This document shows, in pieces, positions 10,056 to 21,100 of a stretch of DNA of 64,000 nucleotides. The stretch lies in the NCBI GenBank assembly GCA_047967505.1, contig CM106539.1; one strand, 5' to 3'. The notes below the pieces were generated by a model. It did not search any database and had not been told where the DNA came from. It saw only the letters and a program-made list of their open reading frames with translations. Positions within the stretch are counted from its first letter, which is position 1, and each line of letters begins with the position of its first letter. Both the position numbers and the translations under genes were made by a program. This DNA comes from Dipteris shenzhenensis (taxonomy: Eukaryota; Polypodiophyta; Polypodiopsida; Gleicheniales).

Positions 10056-11510
10056 CATGGGATCACATGAGTATGAAAACCCTCATAGGAGGACACATCA
10101 TGATCTCTACTCTCCAGAGGACTTTGATTCCACTCAGGTGACACCTTAGGGGCCTACCCCTGTGACTACCTCTAGCTTGACTCCTCTCGGTCCTACACTG
10201 TGAGACTACCCCTCAGGAAACTCATTTGCTAGTAGCCCATGGCTTTGTCGGGAGTCTCGACGAGTTTGTTGTCGCACAAATGAGCAATTCAAAGGTAGCA
10301 AGATTCTTCTCTCTGCTATCCCATAGGGCCTATTCTACACTGACGGTTGGACCTACTCGTCGTCAACAGCCATCCTATTTAGCCTCTTCGATTGAGGGGT
10401 CATCACCTGGGCATACCCATCATAAGGGAGGAAAGAGTAGGAAGGGGCTATGCTGACTAGGGAGATGTAGACGAGTCAACACACTCACATCCCTATAGGT
10501 CTCCACTTGGTCATGAGACCTAGTACCAGTTAGACCCTGTGCCCTCTCCCACTCTCTTCACTACTCCTCGCTCCGTAAGCACTTGCAGTAACACCCCTCG
10601 CTCTATCTCTACCACTCCCATGACTCCTCCTTTCCCACCCAAGGACCCGTCCTATGAAATCACTAGGGTTGGAGAGATAATAGAAAATAAAAAGGGGCGC
10701 TCAGGAGTGATGGCCACCATGAGGCGGTTGATCAGCCTTCAAGAGTAGCATAGCTACTTCAATGAATTGAAAAGACAATACTCTAACCTCCCAAATTGGG
10801 AGTTCAATGAGGATTACATGCGAGAGCACATGGGTGGGGTCTTGAAGCATCATAGGTTAACTTTACCTACTTCCATTCACAAAGGGGAAGGCTAAACCGA
10901 GTTGGGTAGACAAAGCATACTGGAAGTTTTTCAAGGAGGAGTATAGGGACCATCCCAAAAAGTTTGAGGGTCAGATGAGGGCTGCAAGGACACCACTGGA
11001 CTCCATAGGTACTTTGCACTTTGGTGCAGGTGGCATTTGAGGCAACCGTGGTAAGTCTACTTCTTCACATTCAATTTATTGTTCTATTTGTTTTATTACA
11101 TATTGCATGCACTTTATCTAACTCTCATAAATTGGGCCCACAGCAAGCTGCAATGGGTCAGCTTTCCATAGACAAAGAGGCGAGATGCGCATTTTGCATA
11201 GGAACAAAGCCATGGTTTATTGAGATGGAGGCCATGGGAGCGATAGTTGATTGGGCTGAGGTGGCTGCTTGCATGGTATAAGTATACTCCTAGTTGTAAT
11301 CTCACTTTTTAAATTGTTTTATTCTTTAAGTTCCAATCTAATTTCCAATTAATATGGTTTCACTCTTAGAGTGCAAGCTTGAACATCCCATCAGCAGAGG
11401 TGAGTGGTAATGATGAGGGATTAAGCTTACACGGCTTCGACGAGGGCCAAGGATCAGGCATAGATCACGAGGCCCAGGGTCCCCAGGCCACACAACCACG
11501 ATGATGACAA
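10056..11510 (+). pseudogene. Transposase_24-type (Ptta/En/Spm) pseudogene of CACTA-A
   Basis: Homologous to the gene at 18,046-16,460. It starts with the same MGSHEYENPHRRTHHDLYSP block, then AHGFVGSLDEFVV, YEITRVGEIIENKKG and a broken WKFFKEEYRDHPKKFEGQ region. Exon 1 ends at ..GCAACCGTG followed by GTAAGT (11,051); exon 2 starts after CCCACAG (11,143) with QAAMGQLSIDKEARCAFCIG and ends at GCATG before GTATAAGT (11,277). Exon 3, after CTCTTAG (11,369), encodes a short acidic tail. At least six stops or frameshifts in exon 1 show it is dead. The intron borders match CACTA-B exactly, which supports both gene models. Confidence 0.88.
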
Positions 11511-11857
11511 GGATAAGGACGACGATTCAAATGAGCAATAGTAGTAGTAGTTTGTATATACTTCGGCATGTATATGCTTTTGTATGTTAGCTTGTTTGAG
11601 TGATTTTGTATCACCCTTTTTGAAAGGCTAATTTTGTAACAAACAATGTTGTATATCTTCGGCATGTATATGCTTCTGTTGCTTGCCTCATTGGAGCAAT
11701 TTTGTATCACCCCTTTCACAAGGGAAATTTTATAACAAATAACATTCTTTTGTAATTGCTAAAAAAAAAACATCAATGGGGCAAAACAGAGCTTGTTGTG
11801 GCCCTATTTAGCCCCACTAATGTGTTTCTTAAGTTTTTTGTTAAGCATCGCTATATA

Positions 11858-12615
11858 GCGATGCTTACCAGTGTCGCTATATAGCAACGTTTACTAGAGT
11901 TGCTATATAGCGAACGTTCTTTTTTGATGCTAATAATGATGTAAATACCGACCTTTTCACCCTTCAAAAAAGAACTTTTTAGTGTAAAAAAGGTTGGTAT
12001 TTTCATTCGAAAAATGGCTTGTGCCTTGTAGTGACTTCTTGGCATGGCAACTTAGTTTGAGGCCATATCCAATGGAGAAGGGACATTGGGTGATGATCTT
12101 ATTTTCAAAGAAGCTACCAAGAACTGACAAGAGATTTCCCGTGAGAAGGTAACTCAATGAAACCAAAACCAAAGGGCTCTCAAGTCTTTTCTTGAACATA
12201 GTGAACCCCTCGTGGTAGAAAACTAATAAATACTTTAATGTTCAAAAAGGCATGCACAAATACAGTATATCCTCTAGGAATCATATCCATGGATGCTAGC
12301 CTAGCTTATGTGATAGAAATGATGGTGTGCTACGAAGGAGTTCAACTTATGTGTGACTAAAATGAGTGTAATTACTAAGGCTAGTAATAGGTCTTGGTGT
12401 AGTCTTTGGCATAATTTCCAACACAGTTAAAATAGGAAAAGGTAGCTTCAAAAGAGGCCATAAGCTAGGATCTTTCTCTTTTCTTTGTGTAGCTCAAAAC
12501 CTTCTTGTCGAAGTAGGAGCCTCTATTTCTCTTGTGGAGCACAAGGAATGCCTTGCTCTCCAAGATTTTATGAAGCTCAGTCCTCAACCTCCTTTTTCTA
12601 GACTCATATTCCTAT
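11858..12615 (+). repeat. Segmental duplication, copy 1 (CACTA end plus flank)
   Basis: The last ~175 bp of CACTA-A and about 580 bp of non-element flank recur at 39,857-41,176. Matching strings after the terminus include ACTTCTTGGCATGGCAAC, GACATTGGGTGATGATC and CATGGATGCTAGCCTAGC. Because the flank matches too, this is a duplication of genomic DNA, not two insertions. Copy 2 carries ~630 extra bp relative to this copy at about 12,269. Confidence 0.9.
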
Positions 12616-12989
12616 CTAAGTGAAAGAGTTCCTTTCCTTAAAGTGCAATTATGGTACGGTGTCCCTCTTTTGCTCCTTAAATAACAGTAAAGATTGTGTT
12701 ATTTATTTCTCAATCAACTATTGAATAATATTTTTTATCAAGTAAAATGCGTGTGTTATAAAAGGTAAAAGTTATTCCTTAGAATTTGAGATGACTTCTT
12801 CACACTATGTACTTTGAGTACTGATGCACTTAAGACTTTTGATTAATCTTTCACACTAAGACAATATAGAAATAGTTATAGTAATATCAGTGTTGTGAAT
12901 GGTAGCACTGAATCTTTGGCAACAATAAGATACTTTGCAGTAACTGAATGGTCAACCATTGTGTAATTTTCTCATAATTTTACCCCACA
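12616..12989. other. AT-rich intergenic DNA
   Basis: No gene or repeat partner was recognised. The first few bases continue the flank that in the other copy was cut by the CACTA-C insertion at 41,177. Confidence 0.4.
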
Positions 12990-13472
12990 TATGCATTTTG
13001 TGCTGCCATTTCTGGGTAATTAAAAAATGGTTTCCATTTCTTCGTAAGAAATGGCAGTCAAGAGATAGTTGCGATTTTGTGTTGCCATTTCTTCTTAGAA
13101 AATGGCAGTCAAGAAGTGCTTGCCATTTCTTTAAATGAAGTGGCAGTCAAGAGATAGGTGCCATTTCTTACAAAGAAATGGCAATCAAGAATTTGCTGCC
13201 ATTTCTTCATAAGAAAGGGTAGTCAAGAATTGGTTGCCATTTGGTGCTGCCAATTATTGCTAAGAAATGGCAGACAATAAAAGGTTTCCATTTTTTGTTG
13301 CCATTTCTTCCAAAGAAATGGCAGTTCAAGAACTAGTTGCCATTTTTAACTGCCATTTTTGCAAAAAATATGACAATTTGAGAAGCTGTTGCCATTTTGT
13401 ACTTAAGAAATGGCAAAAATGGAAATTCTGTGCCATTTGCTATTGCCATTTCTACCTAGTTTTGTAGTAGTG
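12990..13472 (+). mobile_element. Terminal fragment of a second CACTA family (CACTA-2)
   Basis: The right end ...TTTTGTAGTAGTG at 13,472 is the inverse of CACTACTACAAAA. Inside it lie about ten copies of an inverted-repeat word, TGCCATTTCTT and AAGAAATGGCA, often arranged as a palindrome with a 3-nt centre (for example 13,299-13,325). Dense subterminal palindromes ending in CACTA are diagnostic of CACTA elements, yet this word is unrelated to the CGTCGCTATATAGCGACG of CACTA-A/B/C. No coding part and no left terminus are visible. The open frame over 13,267-13,467 is a by-product of the repeat. Confidence 0.75.
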
Positions 13473-14139
13473 ATGTTGGACTTCACTGGCGATGGCGAGT
13501 CTATTCGAGTAGGGATTATTGATTGGGGAAGAAGACTCCTCTCACCCAAAAGGAGGTATATGGAAGACCTATCTTAAGCTCCTCCAAAGGCATTTCCATA
13601 GTTAGTGCCAGAATTATATGCTAGTACAAATACACATACAAATCCCAGGGGTGGATGGGCACCCTAGTCATTAGAGAAATTGCCAACTTTCCGATAGATG
13701 CTACAGCAGTTCTCGGTGGCAACTCGATGAAAGGAGACATTGCAATCAAACTCTTGGTTGATTATGGGAACTCTCTATGTAGGATTTATCCAAAAAAGCG
13801 AGCTACCATAGAAGCAATTTTGATAAAAACATATAGTTCAATGTAAGAGAGGATGTGGCAATGTGACCCATTGAGAGAATGAAGACATGTTGTAACATAG
13901 GCTACATATTTTTTTAGCTTGACCCATATGACCTTAATTTTGATTGCCAAATTTGTCGTGCCCTTGGATTGTACATATGGAATTCAACTTATTGATATAG
14001 GAAAATTCTTAAATAATATGTACTATCCATATCCTTTTTTAAGAATTTCTAGCTTCCATATGGGGCTTCAAGTTCCCTCATGGGATTGCAAGTTTGCTCA
14101 TGGGATTTCCTCATTTTTGTGTCATCTCTTGCATGGTAC
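13473..14139. other. Intergenic DNA, nothing recognised
   Basis: A 63-codon open frame (13,655-13,846) has no recognisable domain and no partner in the window. No gene is called. Confidence 0.4.
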
Positions 14140-15190
14140 TTAGAAGTCCCTTATGGAAATAAAACAATAGCACTTGATGGTTTAAATCAATATCCCATGT
14201 GACTACTAGAAGTCATAAACATGACATTTGAATCAACATCTTTCATGAATATTTGAAGCCTTGAACATGAAATTTGAAGTCCCCATATATGATGTCTTAA
14301 AAACATGACATTTAAATAAATATCCCATGTGAATATTTGAAGCCTTAGACATATTTTGAATCAATATCCCGCTTAGATATTTGAACCCTTAAACATGACA
14401 TTTGAATCAATTACTGGTGTGAATATTTGAAGCCTATAACCAATAGCCCATGTGAATATTTGAAGTCTTCCACCACTAGCCCTTGATGGATTAAATTTGT
14501 ATCTTACATGAGTGTTTGAAATCTTGTTGAACATGAAATTTGAAGTCCCACATATGAGTTTGGTACTCCCATACATGAGTGGATCACTGTCCCACATAGA
14601 ATCTTGGAAGTACTAAACATCAATTTAAAGTCCCACATAGAAGTTTAGAAGTCCACTTTGGGGGTGAATCAATATCCGACATGGAATATTTGAGATTCCA
14701 AGTGGGACATTTTAAGTTATTTGGAATCTTGTTGAGCATGACATTTGAAGTCCCATATATGAGTTTGGTACTCCCGTATAAGAGTGGATCAGTTTCCCAT
14801 ATGGAATCTTTGAATTCCTAAACATCATATTTAAATCAAATTCCCACATATAACAAGTTTATAAGTCCACTTTGAGAGAGATTAAAGATGAATTTTGAAA
14901 CATGATATTTCAAGTCTTGTATAGGCATTCAGAGGTTCCTTATGGAATTTGAAGTCCCACATAGGAGTTTTAGGGTCCCTTATCGGATTTGAAGTCCCAC
15001 ATAGGAGTTTTGGAGTTTTGTATGAGATGTGATCCCTGTCCTACAAGGGATTGAAAGTCGCATATAGGAGTTTGTGATCCATCATGGGATTCGAAGTACC
15101 ACATAGGAGTTTTGGGGTACCTTATGAGACTCTATCAATGTCCCATAGAGAAGTTCACATGTCCATTACATGATTTGGTCATATCCCATA
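14140..15190 (+). repeat. Degenerate tandem repeat (GAAGTCCCACATA / ATTTGAAGCC type)
   Basis: About one kilobase built from imperfect repetitions of phrases such as TTTGAAGTCCCACATA, GGAGTTTTGG, TGAATATTTGAAGCC and AAACATGACATTTGAA, at irregular spacing of roughly 50-80 bp. Heavily diverged. No open frame of interest. Confidence 0.6.
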
Positions 15191-15821
15191 TAAGATTTCT
15201 AAAGTCCCTTATCAAAGGTAGCAGGTTTTCAGGTTTTATTTGACCTGATAAGAAATAACTTTTTTTAAGAATTAATTCAAGATTTATATAATTAAATATT
15301 AACGTTCCAAGTGCCTCTCCTCCCTTCCTACCAAAGCGTATGGCCCAAATACTGAGCTGTGGTGCCCAAATAGGCACTGCATAGATAACTGTGGAAATGT
15401 GCTCTATGAACACTCCCTAATCCAATCAATACTATGATCACCCTATGAACTATCCTAGTTGTGCCCTTGTATGCTCATTTAAGCATTTCTCCACATTGTC
15501 CATATCCAAGAGCTTACTAGTTTGTCCCCCCATGCATTGAAAAATGGGCAATTCCCATGAATTAGTTTTTGGGAAGAGAAGAGGAGTGAAAAGCAAGCGG
15601 GAAAGGGAATGATTAAACTAAGGGATAAAGGGGGGAGTGAGGAGTTTCAATTAAGAGGGACCACTTTAGAAGGGTACATTAGAGAAGAAGGGTACATTAG
15701 GAGCAGGGGGAATGGGGACCATTTGAAGGAAGCTTTAAAGAAGAAGGCACAGCTAAAGGGAGAGGGGGAAGAGGGACCATTTATAATATTTTAGTTAGCA
15801 CTAGATATACTCTTCCACTCT
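15191..15821. other. Intergenic; purine-rich right part
   Basis: 15,560-15,790 is strongly purine-rich on the plus strand (GGGAAAGGGAATG, GGGGGGAGTGAGGAG). The 61-codon open frame inside it is a composition effect. No gene seen. Confidence 0.4.
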
Positions 15822-15885
15822 ATAGCTTAGTGGTAGGGCTCACACAAGGGAAAGACAACATTGTGGGTTCCAATCCTACCATCTT
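15822..15885 (+). mobile_element. tRNA-derived SINE-like head (Pol III boxes A and B)
   Basis: Box A-like ATAGCTTAGTGGTAG at 15,822-15,836 is followed 28 bp later by box B-like GGGTTCCAATCCTAC at 15,865-15,879. The interval GGGCTCACACAAGGG is typical of the body of plant tRNA-derived SINEs. It lacks a full tRNA cloverleaf (no acceptor-stem pairing that I can draw), so it is not called a tRNA gene. 3' end and target duplication not determined. Confidence 0.45.
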
Positions 15886-16084
15886 AAAGAGTGGGCACTC
15901 TTCTTATACATAGCTTAAAATAAATTAATCAACCCAATTAATTCAATTAATCCATGGACAAACATAGGTTAATTAATCTCGATGGTCCAAAACAAATAGG
16001 AATACACTACAAGGCATAGGCCATTTTCCGACGGAAATACCGACGCTTTTTACATTAAATTTTTTTTTTTCACGAGCGCAAAGG

Positions 16085-16290
16085 TCGCTATAAAAGTCGT
16101 TAAAATCGTCGGAAAAGGAGCGTCGCTATAAACCGTCGCTATATAGCGACGCTGATAATCGTTGCTATATAGCGACGATCCAAACGTCGCTATATAGCGA
16201 CGATAAAAACGTCGCTATATAGCGACTCTGTTAATCGTCGCTATATAGCGACACTGGTAAACGTCGCTATATAGCGACGATTAACAGAAG
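16085..16290. promoter_or_regulatory. Left subterminal array of the 18-bp palindrome
   Basis: About seven copies of CGTCGCTATATAGCGACG or one-base variants, spaced roughly 28-32 bp. The word is a perfect 18-bp palindrome. Family knowledge: CACTA subterminal repeats are bound by a TnpA-like protein. The same word is at the right end and in the central promoter region. Confidence 0.9.
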
Positions 16291-16292
16291 TT

Positions 16293-16363
16293 AAAAAAAA
16301 GGGTTAGTGGGGCTAAACAGGGCTTCCTTTTGGCCCTGTTTAGCCCCACTAACCCTTTTTTTT
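16293..16363. other. Strong hairpin at the 3' end of the Transposase_24-type gene
   Basis: Arms 16,293-16,323 and 16,333-16,363 are perfectly complementary over 31 bp with a 9-nt loop. The arms contain GGGTTAGTGGGGCTAAACAG and end in A8/T8. In the minus (gene-sense) direction the stem is followed by a T-run. A weaker version (about 11,772-11,820) lies at the same place in CACTA-A, so it is a family feature: perhaps a 3'-end or RNA-stability element, or a small-RNA source. Confidence 0.85.
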
Positions 16364-16459
16364 TTTTGTAATTACAAAAGAAAGTTTTTTATAACAAAAT
16401 TTCCCTTGCTTGCAGGGTGATACAAAATTGTTCTTGTGAACAATGAGGAAGAAATGCAT

Positions 16460-18046
16460 ATACATATACAACTATGTTTGAAACAAAATTTTCGGTCCGA
16501 ATCCGAATCGTCTTGTTGGGCTGTTCCCTGGTCCTCGGCACCTGCATCTTCTCCCTCGTCCCCGACACCTGCGTCTTCTCCCTCGTCATCGGCACCTGCG
16601 TCCGATCCTTGCCCCTGTTGATCGCTCGTCTCTGATGATGGGGACGCTTGAGCTTTGACCCTGAGAGTGAACCATATAAATCGAAAATTAGATTGGAACT
16701 TAAATTAAAAAGTGAGATTACAAGTAGGAGTAAACTTATACCGTGCGAGCAGCCACCTCAGCCCAATCGACTGTCGCTCCCATTGCCTCTTGCTCAATGA
16801 ACCACGGCTTGGTTCCTATCCGAAATGCGTGCCGCGTCTCTGCATCCGTAGGAAGACGACCCATCGTAGCTTGCTGTGGATCCAATTTACGAGAGTTAGA
16901 GTTAGCTAAAGTGCATGTAATATGTAAGTAAAACAAATAGAACAATACATTAAATGGAAAGAAGTAAACTTACCACGGTTGCCTCGAACGCATACCGTCC
17001 GCCTGCACCAAAGTGCGAAGTACCTACGACATCCAGCCGTCTCTTCGCAGCCCTCCTCTGACCCTCGAACATTTCAGGATGGTCCCTATGTTGCTTGTTG
17101 AAGTACTTCCAATCAGCTTTGTCTGCCCAGCTGGGTTTAGCCAACCCCTTTGTAATGGAAGTACGCATGGTTGATCTGCGATGCTTTAGGACCAAACCCA
17201 TGCGCTCGAGCATATAACTGTTATTAAACTCCACATTTGGCGGATTAGGATATCTTTGTTTTAACTCATCGATCACCGCCTGCTTCTTTTGGCCATCTTG
17301 ATACCGCCAATCGATATTTATGCCGCTCTTGAAGTGATGACTCATCAACCGCCTCATGGCGGCCATCACTGCTTTGCCTTTTTTGTCTTCTATTATCTCT
17401 CCGGCAGATGTGATTTGATAGGAGAGATCCCCTGATGAGTAAGGGGGACTGACGGTAGCAGAGTCCGAAGGAGTGGAAGCTGCGCGACCGCTTCCGGATC
17501 GAGGAGTAGCTGTGGGAGTAGGAGAGGGAAAGGGACCTGACTGATACTGTGTCTCCGGACCAAGTGGAGACCTAAAGGAGCGTGAGTGTGCTGACTCGTC
17601 TACATCTCCTGAGTCAGCACAACATGAGCCGCCTATCCTACTCTTCCTTCCCTTGCGGGAGGCATGCGCAGGTGATGATCCCACGGTCGAAGGGGCGCGA
17701 GGGGTCCACCCGTCGGTGTAGGGGAAGGAATTGCGGAGGTCCTCTGAGAGAGCAGAGAGAAGAATCTCGCTGCCTCCTCATCGCTCATCTGCGCTACAAA
17801 CTCGTCGGGAGTCCCAACAAAGCCATGCGCGGCTAGCAAAGGAGTCCCCTGAGGGGTGGTCGCAGTGGTACGTGGAAGAGGGGTCGGACCAGGGGTAGTC
17901 ACAGTGCTAGGACCGAGAGGAGTCGGACCAGGGGTAGTTCTCGGGGTAGTCGCCTGAGAGGAATCAAAGTCCTCTGGAGCATATAGATCGTGAGCTCTCC
18001 TCCTGCGAGGCTGTCCGTACTCGTCCGATGAGCGACGTGATCCCAT
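16460..18046 (-). CDS. Transposase_24-type (Ptta/En/Spm, TnpA-like) protein of CACTA-B
   Basis: Start ATG at 18,046 (MGSRRSSDEYG), chosen because CACTA-A conserves ATGGGATCAC after a TTAG acceptor; the open frame runs further upstream, but only through inferred intron. Exon 1 (18,046-16,974): Pro/Thr-rich N-terminus, AHGFVGTPDEFVAQMSDEEA, then YQITSAGEIIEDKKG and the domain core WKYFNKQHRDHPEMFEGQR..HFGAGG. Exon 2 (16,873-16,742): QATMGRLPTDAETRHAFRIG to VDWAEVAART. Exon 3 starts at 16,660 and has an acidic tail (GQGSDAGADDEGEDAG) in a frame shifted by one from the splice. A frameshift near 17,690 separates GGPLAP from VGSSPAHA. Likely role, from family knowledge: DNA-binding accessory protein recognising the subterminal palindromes. 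Transcribed divergently from TNP2. Confidence 0.85.
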
Positions 18047-18129
18047 GTCTAACATAGACACAAACACGAAAACAGAAAACAAATAAACAAACATGAGCAT
18101 TCTCATAGGCATAGGCATAGGCAAGAAGA

Positions 18130-21100
18130 AAGAAGAGGGAAAAAAAAGAAGAGGGAAAGGAAAGAGGGAAAGAAGAGGGAAAGATAAGAGGGAAAGAAGA
18201 TGTAAAGGAAAGAAAAGAATGAGAATGAGGAAATAGAGAATGAGAGAAAGGGAAAGAGATGAGGGAAAATAGAGAATGAGAGAAGGGGGAAATGAGAGAA
18301 GGGGGAAATAGAGTGGGAAATAGAGAATGAGCTTATGCAGAAATAGAGAATGATCTTATGCTTCTCTCATTCTCTATTTCTGCATAAGCTCACGCATAAG
18401 CATGAGCTTATGCGGAAACTTAAGCATAAGCTCATGCACATGCATGAGCATAAGCATGAGAAGGATGAGTTTCCGCATGCTTATGCTCATGCGGAAAAAG
18501 AGAAGGAGCTTATGCAGAAAAAGAGAAGGAGAGAAGCATAAGCTTCTCTCATTCTCTATTTCCGCATAAGCTCCTTCTTATGCTTCTCTCCTTCTCTATT
18601 TCCGCATAAGCTCCTTCTCTTTTTCTGCATGAGCTTATGCTTATGCTCATGGGTGAGCATGAGCTTATGCTCATGTTTCCGCATATGCGGAAATAGAGGA
18701 GGAGAGAAGCATAAGCTTCTCTCATTCTCTATTTCCGCATATGCTCACGCAAAAGAGAAAGAGAAAGAGCTTATGCGGAAAAAGAGAAAGAGCTTATGCG
18801 GAAACTCATTCTCTATTTCCGCATAAGCTCCTTCTCTTTTTCCGCATGAGCTTATGCGGATGCTCATGGGTGAGCATGAGCTTATGCTCATGTTTCCGCA
18901 TATGCAGAAATAGAGAAGGAGAGAAGCATAAGCTCATGCTCATGCATAAGCTCTTGCCGAAACTTGCAGAAACTTGCGCATAAGCTCTTGCGGAAACTTG
19001 CGCATAAGCTCATGCTCATGCATGAGCATAAGCATGAGCATAAGCTCATGCTCATGCATGAGCATAAGCATGAGCATAAGCTCATGCTTATGCATAAGCA
19101 TAAGCATAAGCATAAGCTCATGCTTATGCTCATGCGGAAATAGAGAAGGAGCTTATGCGGAATGAGAGAAGGAGCTTATGCGGAAAAAGAGAATGAGAGA
19201 AGCATATGCTTCTCTCATTCTCTATTTCCGCATAAGCTCTTGCGGAAACTTACGCATAAGCTCATGCTCATGAATGAGCATAAGCATGAGCTTATGCTTA
19301 TGCTTATGCATAAGCATAAGCATAAGCTCATGCTTATGCTCATGAGGAAAAAGAGAAGGAGCTTATGCGGAAAAAGAGAAGGAGCTCATGCGGAAACTTG
19401 CGGAAACTTGCGCATAAGCTCTTGCGGAAACTTGCGCATAAGCTCATGCTCATGCATGAGCATAAGCATGAGCTTATGCTTATGCTTATGCATAAGCATA
19501 AGCATAAGCTCATGCTTATGCTCATGCTGAAATAGAGAAGGAGCTTATGCGGAATGAGAGAAGGAGCTTATGCGGAAAAAGAGAATGAGAGAAGCATATG
19601 CGGAAACTTGGGGAAACTTGCGGAAACTTGCGCATAAGCTCTTGTGGAAACTTGCGCATAAGCTCATGCTCATGCATGAGCATAAGCATGAGCTTATGCT
19701 TATGCTTATGCATAAGCATAAGCATAAGCATAAGCTCATGCTTATGCTCATGCGGAAATAGAGAAGGAGCTTATGCGGAATGAGAGAAGGAGCTTATGCG
19801 GAAAAAGAGAATGAGAGAAGCATATGCTTCTCTCATTCTCTATTTCTGCATAAGCTCTTGCAGAAACTTACGCATAAGCTCATGCTCATGCGAAAATAGA
19901 GAAGGAGCTTATGCGGAATGAGAGAAGGAGCTTATGCGGAAACTTACGCATAAGCTCATGCTCATGAATGTGCATAAGCATGAGCTTATGCTTATGCTTA
20001 TACTTGCGCATAAGCTCTTGCGGAAACTTGCGCATAAGCTCATGCTCATGCATGAGCATAAGCATGAGCTTATGCTTATGCTTATGCATAAGCATAAGCA
20101 TAAGCTCATGCTTATGCTCATGCGGAAATAGAGAAGGAGCTTATGCAGAATGAGAGAAGGAGCTTATGCGGAAAAAGAGAATGAGAGAAGCATATGCTTC
20201 TCTCATTCTCTATTTCCGCATAAGCTCTTGCGGAAACTTATGCATAAGCTCATGCTCATGAATGAGCATAAGCATGAGCTTATGCTTATGCTTATGCATA
20301 AGCATAAGCATAAGCTCATGCTTATGCTCATGCGGAAAAAGAGAAGGAGCTTATGCGGAATGAGAGAAGGAGCTCATGCGGAAACTTGCGGAAACTTGCA
20401 TGAGCATAAGCATGAGCTTATGCTTATGCTTATGCTTATGCTTGCGGAAACTTGCGGAAACTTGCGGAAACTTGCGCATAAGCTCATGCTCATGCATGAG
20501 CATAAGCATGAGCTTATGCTTATGCTTATGCTCATGCGAAAATAGAGAAGGAGCTTATGCGGAAAAAGAGAAGGAGCTTATGCGGAAAAAGAGAAGGAGC
20601 TCATGCGGAAACTTGCATGAGCATAAGCATGAGCTTATGCTTATGCTTATGCTTATGCTTGCGGAAACTTGCGCAAACTTGCGCATAAGCTCTTGCGGAA
20701 ACTTGCGCATAAGCTCATGCTCATGCATGAGCATAAGCATGAGTTTATGCTTATGCTTATGCATAAGCATAAGCATAAGCTCATGCGGAAATAGAGAAGG
20801 AGCTTATGCAGAATGAGAGAAGGAGCTTATGCGGAAAAAGAGAATGAGAGAAGCATATGCTTCTCTCATTCTCTATTTCCGCATAAGCTCTTGCAGAAAC
20901 TTACGCATAAGCTCATGCTCATGCATGAGCATAAGCATGAGCTTATGCTTATGCTTATGCATAAGCATAAGCATAAGCTCATGCTTATGCTCATGCGGAA
21001 ATAGAGAAGGAGCTTATGCGGAGTGAGAGAAGGAGCTTATGCGGAAAAAGAGAATGAGAGAAGCATATGCTTCTCTCATTCTCTATTTCCGCATAAGCTC

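Larger units (their letters stand above)
9541..12033 (+). mobile_element. CACTA-A: 3' part of a CACTA element
   Basis: Oriented opposite to the left half of CACTA-B. In order: remnant of the GCATAAGC-type array and pyrimidine tract (9541-9950), Transposase_24-type pseudogene (10,056-11,510), a hairpin (about 11,772-11,820), decayed palindromic repeats (11,850-11,905), and the terminus ...GCCTTGTAGTG at 12,033, the inverse of CACTACAAGGC. The 5' part and TNP2 gene are absent; the left edge is the junction with the truncated copia-1 LTR. Non-autonomous and old. Confidence 0.88.

Noticed and set aside
15822-15885. tRNA gene
   Set aside because: Boxes A and B fit, but acceptor and anticodon stems cannot be drawn; treated as a SINE-like head.
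16293-16363. Bacterial-type rho-independent terminator
   Set aside because: The stem followed by a T run has that shape, but the sequence is plant nuclear; described as a conserved hairpin.
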